In this document: piece by piece, positions 10,201 through 22,200 of the stretch
Numbering within the stretch: position 1 is the first letter of the stretch
Layout of the letters: every line of letters starts with the position of its first letter
Source: Uloborus plumipes
Taxonomy: Eukaryota; Arthropoda; Arachnida; Araneae; Uloboridae
Assembly: GCA_038373865.1 (NCBI GenBank)
Contig: JAXGGA010002041.1
Coordinates: forward strand, 1-64,000
Direction of reading: 5' to 3'
Length of the DNA stretch: 64,000 nucleotides
Program-made: the position numbers and the translations under genes
Notes under the pieces: generated by a model
Seen by the model: the letters and a program-made list of their open reading frames with translations, nothing else
What the model was told of the DNA's origin: nothing
Databases searched by the model: none

Positions 10201-13200
10201 ACTTAAGTTATTTCTTTATTATTATTCATTATTTTTTTTTTGTGTGTATGCGTGTGTGTGTGCTTGGAATCTCTGAAAGGGAAAAAAAGAGATTCTATTC
10301 TGCGCATAATTAGTACTTTAAAAACATTAATAATATACAAAAAATAATAGTTTTAATTAAAAAAATAAATAAAAATATTAAAAAATATAAATAAATATTT
10401 AAAAAAATAAATAAATAATATTTAAAAATAAATAAAATAAACAAGAGGGATAAAAATCACAGTAGGGTTGTAAAAATTTTGGGGGGGGGGGGAATTTGCG
10501 CCATTGAGCTTGGGGGGGGGGGGACCCCTGTGTTCACAAACAAACTCTTCTCTCGAGACAAGTTATATTTAAACCAATCAGATCCTTAGAGCAACCAGTC
10601 TTTTGAGTCAAACCTTTGGTATATATAATAAGTTATTTCACTTCATGTATTGTAACGAAATGTAGCTCCGAAAACTTTATTTATTTAATTATTTATTACC
10701 TTTGCTTCTTTTTCTTTGTACCCCCTTCCCACGTTAATTGTGATTAAATTTAATCGTCATTCAAGTTAGATATTAAAAATACCTCCACATATGTTTGTAT
10801 CTCAATATGATATTAGATTAAAAACATATTACAGTTCATACAGGTAGAGTAGGGTTTATTAAGTTTTTGGAAGAGCGGGCTACACTGGTAAAAAAGGAGT
10901 GATCTGGAGCAGATGATGCTAAAAGATATTAATATTAAAAAATATTTTTGGAAAAAAAAAAATAGAACCGACTTCAGTTGGAAATTGCTCTAAAAAGTAA
11001 AAAATAATTTTTTTCTTTGAACATCATCGAAACTACTTTTAAACATAAGTTTTGAAGTCGGCGCAAAAACGATAGGTAAAATGATATTTAACCATATTTT
11101 GCCAACATTTTTTTAGACAAACCATTGAAAATTAAAAGCAGAATATTTGTACCATTACACGAATGTGTGGTAATCAATGAAATGAATCCATTAAAATTTA
11201 TATTTATAGTTGAATTGTAGTTGCGTATGAATCTATACATTGTTTTTGCGCCGACTTCAAAACTTATGTTTAAAAGTAGTTTCGATGATGTTCAAAGAAA
11301 AAAAATTATTTTTTACTTTTTAGAGCAATTTCCAACTGAAGTCGGTTCTATTTTTTTCCAAAAATATTTTATTTCATTCTTTTTAGTGTAAATGCACTTA
11401 AAATAATCAAAATATAGTTTAAAAACCATGCAGCTGTTCAAAAAAATCCTTGCAGACCTGTACTCGATCTCATTCCATCAGGAACTTCAACCCGACGCGT
11501 TTTGACCACCACTTGGACCATCATCGGGTCGCCTCATTGCAGTAAGGGATTTACGATAGCACATATTGTTTTAAATAACAGGAAATTTTAGTTTTTCGAT
11601 TTCTTGAATTTGACGTAAATGCAAGGTATAAAATACAGAATTTTATAAAGGTACAAAAATTAACATAATTGATTGTGTATATAATTCTTGAAAAAATGAT
11701 ATAAGTGCCGCAAATCAAAAACCATTTATTGCCACAATCGATTCAAAGCCCCCACAAATGGCCCAAACGTCCATAAGAAAATTCTACAGCATCGAAGGAC
11801 CCCATTGCCAATTTTGACAAAGATTTGCCAATTTTGACAAAACTGTCATTTTGTACTATAAAAAAATACGGGGTAGATCCCCATGGGGGATGTACCTGCA
11901 TAAGGACATTGCAATCATTAAATCATTCAAAAAGAAAAAAACATGCAGATGTTCAAAAAAAATCCTTGCAGACCTGGACTCGATCTCATTCCATTAGGAA
12001 CTTCAACCTGACACGCATAACCACTTGACCATCGGGTCGCTCATTGAGTTACGGATTTACAATAGCACATATTGTTTTAAATGACCATGAAATGTTAGTT
12101 TTTCGATCATAACTTTTTTTCTAGTGAACAAATATCGTCATATGAGTACATGGTACCTAAGTTACACCATCTCCTATCGATTAAAAAAAAAATCGTCCAA
12201 ATCGGTTCAGTAGATCAGATGTTATGTGTGAACAAACAAAAAAAAAAAAAGTATACGCTTTGAATTGAGAACCTCCTCCTTTTTTGAAGTCGGTTAAAAA
12301 CGTAAATAGAATAACACAAATGACACTCTTTCTAATTATTTGTTTGTTGCATATTTAGAAAGGAGAAGAAATGATATTATTAAGCATTTTTTCATCACTT
12401 TTATCTACTATAAGCTATTGGCGAATTATACATGTTTCAAGCGCCTTAGCAAAATCCTTCTTATTATGTAAAGAGGCAAATTCTTGGATAACAGTAAAAA
12501 ACAAAGTTAACTAGCTCGAACATTCACAAGAGCTGATTTCTTCTTCTTTTTCTTCTTATTGTTATTATCTTGAAGCAAAGTGCTCGCATGAAAACTAACA
12601 ATTTATTAACATAGTTGCTATTTTAAAATGAAACGCAGTTTCTAAATTAAAAAAGCTATGGTAAGTCGCAGTCACATAGTGCCAAGCCCCAACTGAGCAG
12701 ATACTTGTTTTTGAAAAATCTGTTGCGAAAAATAAAAGTTAATAGGTTCAGATGTTAGGCAAAATCCACCATGACCAAAAACTATGATTTTTTTTTTTTT
12801 TGCAAAAAAAAAAAAAAAAAAGCAGTTTTGGGACATATTGCCTTGACAGTCAGAATATTCGCCTCAGGTTAAGTACCCCACTTGTGAGGTACTATCACCA
12901 AACTTGTTATAATAAGCAAAACTTATTAACAATTAACGAAGTTCATGCAAATCAATAGTAATCATAATGAGCAACGCAAAAATTACAAATTAAACCACTA
13001 ATAAAATTCCTAATGCAATTGATTGATTATGCTTAATGTTTGTAACACACAACAATTGTAGAAATCAGAAAAAATATTTTTAACATGCATTTCGACCAAA
13101 TCGAAACTCTTTTATTCCCTTATTGATTTTTCAACTAATTAAAAACATTTAAATAATGCACTTTTATTGATAAAACTAGCTGTGTTTCCCGGCTTTACAC

Positions 13201-16200
13201 GGTCTAACTCGAAAATAAAAGTTATGTTCAGTAAAGCAAGTTCAACAATTTGGCTTAAATGAAAGAAAAAAACTTATACATTAGAGAATTTAACAGATGA
13301 AATACATGTTGGAATTAGTTTTTTACTTAATTAATTAAACCATATTTAAATGACAAAACAAATCTGGGAAAAAAGTTTTTAAATATTTAGTGCATTTTTT
13401 AGCAAAAAAAATATTTTTTTTCCGAAATTTTCTGTAGAAAAAAAATTTTTTGCTAATTTCTTTCAACAAAAATTATTTCTTTGCTAATGTTTTTAGAAAA
13501 ATCATCTTTAGCTCTAGCGTACCTTAAGTATGATTCTGCTGGAGGCTGGAGTTCATGTGTGTGTGTGTGTGTGTGTGTGTTCGTTACTCTACAGAACGTT
13601 TTTTTTTTAGGCCTGATTGGTGATAAATGGAGTATTTCTCCAATTCGAAAAAAAAAATGCACCTGCTTGATTTTACTCTGATATTGTTTTTAACTTCCTT
13701 CACATAAGACATAAATTTTGCATTGTTTCATGACGTCATCGAAGGAGCGATCTCTGGATGACGTCATGAAACATTGCAAAATCTTGATTTTTCAAAACGT
13801 CATAACTCGGTCAATTTTTGTGGTAGAAGAGTGATTTTTTTTAGTTTTAAACGTTACAGTGTCAAGAATGTTTTACTAAACATGATTGATAGGACTGGGG
13901 GGCTGTACAAAAATTTAAATTTCGTAACTCTTTCAAAATTTGATTTTTTGAAAAACATTGAATCGACCCAAAATTCCTTTCGTAATTTGGAGATTTTTTC
14001 CTAAATAAACTATATGCTTATCTCTAACGGTTTAGAAATTAGCTATTGGTCCACGATTGGAGTGGATACCCTGTATAATAACAGTACGAAAACAAAAAAA
14101 ATAAAACTGTCTAAAATATCGTGATAGTGAGTTATTCAAATGATGGTATGATGCATAAAAAGAGGGGGAAAGGAAGTTTCTCTTGAGTTTGGAAGTTTCT
14201 CAAGCAGAGAGCCTCATCAAGGCTTGATCGAGTGCTGTATGCTCCTTCCTCCAGAAAAATATAGGAATGTGGGGCAAAGTGAAATAGTTAAGTTGACGCA
14301 TTTGTTTCAAAATGAACAAATTGGAAATTTGTTCTGAAAATCAGAATACATAAAGAAATAATAGTTTATTTTGTAATGCAATTATTGTTGAAATGTTATT
14401 TTTCATTTTTGGCAGTTATTTTGCTTCTTCAGAAAAAGGATGAAATTTTTCACCTCAAAAACCACGGGGCAAAGCAAAAAATACAATATTTTTGCAATGA
14501 AACATTTTCTATTCCATGAGTTAGGGCCATGCTCCACATCGACGTAAAGCAGAAAAAATAGGCAGAAGCGTAAAATGGATTCAATGGTATTCCTATGGAA
14601 AGTACCCGGATTTTCGGTTTCTGCCTTCAGTTTCGGTCGCGTTTTACGCTGATGTGGAGCAGCATGGCTCTTACCGTAATTTTCATCAACTGAAAACGCA
14701 AATAAGCAAATTAATGAATTATTAACGAAAAAATAAACGAATAAATGAATAAACAAATGAATAAATGAATTAATATATGAGAAAAAGAAATGAGTGAATA
14801 AAATAGAGAATGAATAATAAAATAAGTGAATGAATAATAAAATAAGTGAATGAATGAGTAAATAGAAGAATTAATAAGTAAAAGAATGAATAAATAATTA
14901 AATGAAGAAATATGTACGTGATTCAGTAAATGAATGCATAAGCAAACTAAATGAACTATTTCACTTTGCCCCATTCACTTTGCCCCGCGTGCACTTTGTA
15001 AATTACATGGAACATTTAAAATCAAAACAAGCCTAATATAAACAAAATAAGGACTGCACTGGACATCAGTAGATGTCAATTAATAGTTAAAATCATAACT
15101 ACAAAAATTTTATAACCAGAATTAATAACCTGAAATATTTTTGAAAAAACACGAATATTATAAAAAAGCATCAAATTTTAAAAATCACTTGAAAATGTTT
15201 TTTGTTGAGGTTTGGAGCTATTTATTATTTGATAGGAATCAACTATATGTACAGGAATTTAGTCAAAATATTGCTAGATAGACGGCGCTGCTCACTTTGC
15301 CCCGCTATTTCATTTTATCCCACATTCCCCTACTACCCGTTCAGAAATTTAAAATTTTTACAACTCTTATTTTTATCGATCAAAAAGTCACTATTTTTCT
15401 TAAAAGAATTCTACGTCACATAGTTTACATGGTTCAAAATGACCCCAATAAGCAGGACCATTTGAACCTGAATAATAATTAAATATAAATGGATTTTATT
15501 ATTATTATTTCTTAATTTTACAAATCTGCACCATATTTTTTAGAGCTTTTCGTGAGTTAAATGCCGATAGATGCAGTAACTCTGTAAAAATATGAGTGGG
15601 ACAGTTAAAAACGTAGAAATTGTAGCTCAATATTACCCAAAATGACACCCAAGTAGCATAAACTCATCGGATTTTGCTCGGCCGATCAACAAACTCCTCA
15701 TAAACTGATCCTGTAACGCACGATGACATCGTTCCGATCAGTATCCGAGCACGGTTTTCGATGAGCTCCTTTTCATCGGAAATCGATATCCTTCCGATCA
15801 ACTTTCCCGATGAAAATAAGATGAGCTATATTCCATCGGAAAACGATATCCTTCCGATCAAGTTTCCCGATGAAATTCCTCGGCACGGAACTGTTCTGCT
15901 CGTAAATTGCTCTAAATCTCATCGTATTCTCATCGGATTTTGCTGCTCGGATTCTGATCGGCCGATGAGACATATTGGATCATCGGCCGATGAGAATTTC
16001 ATCGGATTTTGATCAATGGCCGATCATCGGCCGATGAGATGATGCCAGTGTTTCTTTCAGACATTTTGCTCCGGGGGGGCACTTTGAGAATCCGAAGGGG
16101 CGAAGGAATAGGCTCCTAACTAGAGGAGAGGGGGTCATGGGGGTGGACTACAGCAACCAAAAATCCTAAAATTGGACTTTGGAGACTTTTTTCGGTAACT

Positions 16201-19200
16201 TTTGTCCCCCCCCCCTTTGACTCTTAAAATTACATACTTATTACCCAATATTTCCAATAATGACCTCTTTAAAACCAGAAACTCTATTCGTAGTTGTCAA
16301 GGACGTGTTTAAGGTGGTAGATGTGAGTGAATCATCTCTTTTCCCTATGAAGTAAATTGAAAACTAATTACTCTTAATCTAAAAACTTCAATATTTTAAA
16401 ACATCAGTTTGTAAATTTATCTAAATGATTGGCTATGTACTCCCGAGGGAGGGTGATATATGTTTCAAATGACATTTCAATTTTTTATGTTGTGTTCTGT
16501 TCCTTTTTCAGTTTTTGAGAGTAATTTCATTATTTCATTCCCATAACAAGGTAAGAGATAGAAAAACCGAATCCATTACAATAAAATGCATAACGAAGCA
16601 AGGCTGTCGTAAGGTCCAATAAACTTGATAAGGTTGAAGAAGGGGTTATAAGAGAGTTTGATGACCCTCTTTTTTATTTAACATATAGTGTTGCATGCAG
16701 AGATCATTTTTCGGAAACAGAGTGGATCTAGCTGCCAGCTTAGAAAAAAATCATGACTAAAATGAATGAGGATCACACATGCATCGGATGTATTGCGTTC
16801 TAAAAGTGAATGAAGAGAATTCAAAATATGGACAGAATCGTGAATGTAATATTTAAGCAAAACTAAGTTGTTCTCCAATAAATATTTTTCTAAAATGTTC
16901 TAAAGTTGTTGGTCTTATATCTACGTTATGGTGTTTACAAACATCATATTTATAACGCATCATAGCTTATGACTTTTGGACAAGGAACAGGGGGAGACTT
17001 AATTTTGAAAATTTTCGAAATCGTAGTTTTTAGAACGTGGTTGTATGCCATTTTGGTAACTTTAAGGAAAGGAATGAGGTCCTTGGTATATTTCGAAACT
17101 GAAACTCCAACAACGGAGTTTTAGATGCTCTTGGGGAATAAAATACAAGAATTTTTCTTTAGAAAGTTTTCGAAATTGAACCTCTAAAATCGAAATTTTG
17201 TACAATCTTTTTTCAACATTAAGGTGAATTTGGAGTTAGTTCTCAAAGGGTAGGATTCTACCCTGGAAAAGTTTTACAATTGAAACCTTAAAACATAATT
17301 TTAGTGCATTTTGATGCCGTTATATAAAGGGCTAGATTTAGGACTTTCCTTCTTAAAACTTCCGTCATTGAAGACCTGGAAGCGCAATAGTAAGCCATCT
17401 TTGGACATTAAGAGAAGGGATAGAGTCCATGGACTCTCCATACAAAAGGATGGAGTTCACAAATAATTCATCTGAAATTTTTAAAATTGAGGTCCTAAAA
17501 ACGATTTTGTAGATTTATCTTTTGAAACATTATGAAAATTGATGCAGTTCAGGACTCTCCCAGGAAGTGTTTTAAAAGTGAAGAGACCCCCCCCCCCCCA
17601 AAAAAAAAGCGCGCAACTGTACGACAGCCAATCTTAAATGAATTCTCCCCCGGTATTTTTTTGAAATTGATGTCCTGAATTGCAATTAAAGACCATCTTT
17701 GACGCTCCCCCAGCTCTCATCGATATGTTTTAACCTTTTAATTTTTTATGTAAAAGATTTCTTTCCTATTTAATTGTTTATTTATTTATTTTTTACTTTA
17801 TTTTATTTATTTTTGCGTGTGTGTTGGGTCATGTTGCTTTTTCCCCGGGGGGGGGGGGGCAGTTGACTTCCTCCGGGGTGGCACTGCCCCCCCGGAGAGA
17901 TGCCTGAAAGAAACACTGGATGATGCTGCTAGGGCAGCTTCTATTCTATTTTTCCATTTTAGTTTTTAGATACAATAACAAGAGTTAAATTGATTTCCTG
18001 ATGATTATGTTTCTTCTGTTTTCCAGGCAAGAAAAAAAGGACTCAGCGCCGAACAATACTCACTGGTCTTTGGAGTGTACAGCTTATCTCAGATCACATT
18101 CAGTGTCATCGTTGGAAGGAGTGTAAGTACACATTAACAATTTTATAGAGAGGTTAATTCAGAATTCAAAATGAAAGACGGAAATTAGTAGGTTGTTAAT
18201 TTTTTTTTTCAGCTTACCAGGATTGGGGCGAAGTTCATAGTCATCGCAGGTTTATTTTTGACTGGAGGTTCTACCATCTTGTTTGGGTAGGTTGCTTCCG
18301 AAAGAATTTTTAGTAATTTCCAAATTTGTCTTTTCTTGTTTCATAAGAATTTACGTGCTTTAGAAATCAGCGTTTCTAACAGAAGAAGGGCTGAAACTGT
18401 AGTCTCCAGAACTATTTTCACATGTAAATAGTCTGAATTTCGTCTAATGGGTAAAGATAAAAATTAAAGAAAAGTTTTGCAGCAGAATTCTCGAAAGTTC
18501 CTTTGCAAACTAAGCATTTCCTGAAATTAACTTTTAATTCTTGTAAAGAATGGGAATTTTTTTTAATTGCTTGGATCTTAAGTCGATAATTGGCAGAGGC
18601 GTGAATCTAATAGAATTCATTAAACCCCGAAAAGTGCTAAATACATTTCGAATGAAAACAGAAAACTCTCTGAATGAGATCATTTTAGTTGAGAGTATAG
18701 TGCTGCTCTAATAGTTCAGCTATGACCCGGACAATGTTTACCCCTTTTTTGAGTAAAAATACAAAACGAATAAATTTGTTTGACTCTGATGCTTTGTCGA
18801 TGTGATCTCCCGATTATAAGTGTAGAAATAGCGTTTTCTTTTTTCTTAAATCAATATAACTTATAACAGTTGCTTTTATGCGAATGTTCTTTTCTTAAAC
18901 AAAATATACAAAAATCAAGGTTTCTAAAATGTATTTCAAAAGGAGAATATACATCACTATGAACCACACATTATTGCTAATTTTCCACAACTCACTTCTA
19001 ACAACCTTATTTTTTATAGTGTCACTTAAAATCATGCCTCCGATATTTATCCAATGAGAGGAAAGACAATTGAAATTCTCCTTTTCAGGTGCCTGGAGCA
19101 CAGTCCGGGCGGCACCCTCTTCTTTGCCCTATGCATGGGCGTCCGAGCGGTGGAGGGCGCAGGGTTCGCAGCCTATCTCACCAGCTCTCTAGCAGTCATC

Positions 19201-22200
19201 GTCAAGACGTTCCCTCTCAACCCCGGATATTATGTGGTAAGACTGTAAAATACATCTAACAGTGAGCGCATGGGGTGATACTCAGCCGTTATTGTTAAAC
19301 TGTTGTTAGTTCGATAGTAAAGGAATATAAAACAACGTATTAATACACAGGGTGGACAAGAAAACTGCATACACGTGCTTCGGAATTTAAAGGAGCCGTT
19401 TTTTCAATTAAAAAGAAATGAGCTTATTCAGGGCGGATACAAGAAAGGTGCGATGAGGGGATCCCCCTTCCTTAGAGAACTTTATACCGGTTATTTTTCA
19501 GTATTGAAGTTCAAAAAAATGCAATTTTTTAAGAGTTTCAATGAAGTTGGGGGAAGAAGGTTAGGAACTCTGACCGAGAAATGTTTCGGAATTGAAGTCT
19601 GAAACCTTTGTGATCAACATTTGTAAACTAGTATGCATAGTAAAAAGTAAGTAAGAAGAAATAACCGGCCCTCCCTTGAAAAATTTCTGGATCCGCCCTT
19701 AGAGTGCATGGATGAAAAAACTGAAAAGCGCACTTCTTACCCCGGAACATGTGTATGCAGTTTCCAGCAAATTTGTGCTTTTAACTTCTTTCATTTTTTA
19801 TGCTTTTCAAGCACAATGGTATTTATTGCATAAAAGGGTTTGTTTGACTATCATGTGATAATCCACCGCACCGTGGAATTTCAACGTAGTTAGAATGCTA
19901 TTTACCGCTTGCTTAGTTGGAACCAGGGTCTGTCGAACTCGTTAAAATTTCGCTTTTCTGAGTAATGTTGGATTCATGCCCGTTTCGAGAGAAAAATCTA
20001 ACCTTTGCCGTAATATTCTATTACTATGGGTATCAAATTAAGAAAACAATTTAATTATTGCTCAGAAATATGCTCAAATCTGTGCTCAGAAATATAGGAC
20101 TAGTTTTTTGCAAAGACACAATTGTTGAGGCTCCAATATAACATCTTCCTTTTCAGTTTTTAAAGACAATGAGAAAAAATGTATGTCTGAGGAAAAAGTA
20201 TCCACGACGTCTGATTCCAATATAGAGACTATAACGCAATTTCAAACACAACAGGAAAAGCTGATGGATTAAAAAGTTCGAGAAACCGTAGAGGAGGGCC
20301 TCTGGCGCCTCCCCCTTTTCTTCTGTCCAATAAAGGAAAGGACAATATTCCAGAACGATGACAACATTTTGGAAACAAACACTGTTGAATAATTGCTTTC
20401 CAATTTGTTACGTAAAGTAACTGCGTATCTTCAGACGTTTCTTTGAGGGCTTTGAGTTGAATGAAGCCGCGTATCGGCTTTCTCGTAAGCTCTACTCAAA
20501 CAATGGGCACTCGCGAGGGTTCATGTTTTGATAAAGCAAAAGTGGCTATCGTTTCCTATTCGCAACGTCTGATATTTACAAAGCAGCAATGTTTATATAA
20601 ATACCAGCTTGAGTGTCTGACCGGATATTTTGACGAACGTAAATAAAATATTCGAGCAACGATATTGGTGATTAAGTTAAGTAGGGGAACCCAATTCAGA
20701 CCGAAATTAAAATTTTGGAGGGACGTTCAAAAAGGACTTAGGGGTTGTCCACATATGATGTTGCTCTTTCAGGGGGAAGATGGTTTCTGAAATTGAGAGC
20801 ATGACAAGGGGGAGTTAGAAGTTTGACGTCACGCATTTTTTATAAGAATGTTTATGAAAAACAGTGTGATATATGACAAGGGGGGAATATAATGTAATCT
20901 GTGACTTTGCGACACAGAGGGAGGGGGTCAAATTGTTTATAAAATTGTTACGTCATTAACAGACAGCCATTTAATCCTTTTTTATGATTCTAGATTTGAG
21001 GCGGGGAAGGGGTGCTTTGTAGTAGTTGAAAGAGTACACCATCGCTCTTAGAGGAAGGGGCACCAGGAATAAATTTGGACATTCTTCTTAAATTTTGCAT
21101 TTAGATTTTTTTTTAAACTTTTGATGGTAGAGGAAAATAAAAGTCTGGGAGACGAACCACATGGAAAGTGATCCTGGTACCATCATACCTCTTGGTGTAA
21201 TTCCGTATTCAAGCATATGGGATAGTTGGATGGAAGGGTGTAAAGTGTAACGGGTGCATTTAAAAATTCAATCCAATGAGGAAGAACTTCTTATGAAGAA
21301 TGCATGATAATGGTACTTTATTTAAGATGTCTTAAACGGTTTATTATTTTTTTTTATCTTTTTTAAATTTGAGAAATAATATTTTGGAACCAATATTTAT
21401 TTATGTCATATGAACAAATGATGCTTGAAACTTTTACGAGGAAAAAAAATTGAAAACCACTTTTTTTTCTTAGGGTCTCACAGAAACTATCGTCACAGTG
21501 GCGATGATATCGGGACCACCTCTTGGCAGTTTTCTGTACACGGTAAGTTTTGCTAAAGAGGGAACCTTCCATTTTAATTACATTTGCACCAAACATCTGA
21601 AACAGAACTAGAATTTAAAAAAAAATAATATTATTACAACGAATTTCTATGAGTTTCGTGAAATAAACTTGAAACAATTCGTTAAAAATGAAATTAATTT
21701 ATCATGGGAGCCACTGAAATCGAAGGTTAAGATTTTAGATAACATTTATTATAATTGTCATATTGAAAAATAAAATTACTAATACTGTCGGCCTCGCTTA
21801 ATCGGGTAACTGATAAAAATACACGAATAAAACTACCCGAAACCGAATATTTTCCCATGCCATAGACGCAATGTTAAAGGTCCCCGTTTAAACAAATACC
21901 CCGCTTAATCGAATAATATTTCTTGCAATCGATAGTATTTGTGAAAGCGGGGTTCAACATAATTAGATTTCGCAACTTTTTAGGTTTGTAAGCAAATATA
22001 TTTTTATAAACGTGTTTTGCCAATTTTTTCAGCAAATCAATAATCCAATATTATCATTAATAAACAGCTGTATTGTTTACCCGTATGATTTAAATGCACT
22101 TTTCAATAAAAGTTTGACGCTTTGATCTAATTACAAAATTTTAGACATAAGTAGTAAACATTATTCGACAGGAAATCTACTGCTCTCACTAGTAGGTTAT

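Larger units (their letters stand above)
14262..15332. mobile_element. 1.07-kb TIR element of the GGGGCAAAGTG type
   Basis: Left end TAGGAATGTGGGGCAAAGTG. The right end, read on the - strand, is TAGGGGAATGTGGGATAAAA..GAAATAG. Further GGGGCAAAGTG copies occur inside (14962-14992, inverted). It contains an irregular (ATGAATAA)n tract at about 14713-14950 and a nested MITE at 14524-14670. Confidence 0.75.
7278..18026 (+). other. Intron 1 of the SLC18B1-like gene
   Basis: 10.7 kb holding at least ten repeat insertions, annotated separately. Between them, 7797-8252, 8521-9452, 9681-10042, 10539-10938, 12301-13714 and 13783-14261 show no recognisable gene. They contain homopolymer runs, a (GT)n tract at 13557-13580, and at 9174-9189 a perfect 16-bp palindrome centred on CACGTG. 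Confidence 0.7.

Noticed and set aside
14711..14974. 87-codon I/F/S/H-rich - strand ORF resembling a membrane protein
   Set aside because: It is the translation of an (ATGAATAA)-type simple repeat.
15761..16012. ORFs on both strands with repeated D-I-L-P-I and F-P-D-E segments
   Set aside because: They arise from the duplicated 60-bp block of the CCGATGA element.
20461..20646. 61-codon ORF in intron 4
   Set aside because: No family resemblance, no splice context and length expected by chance.
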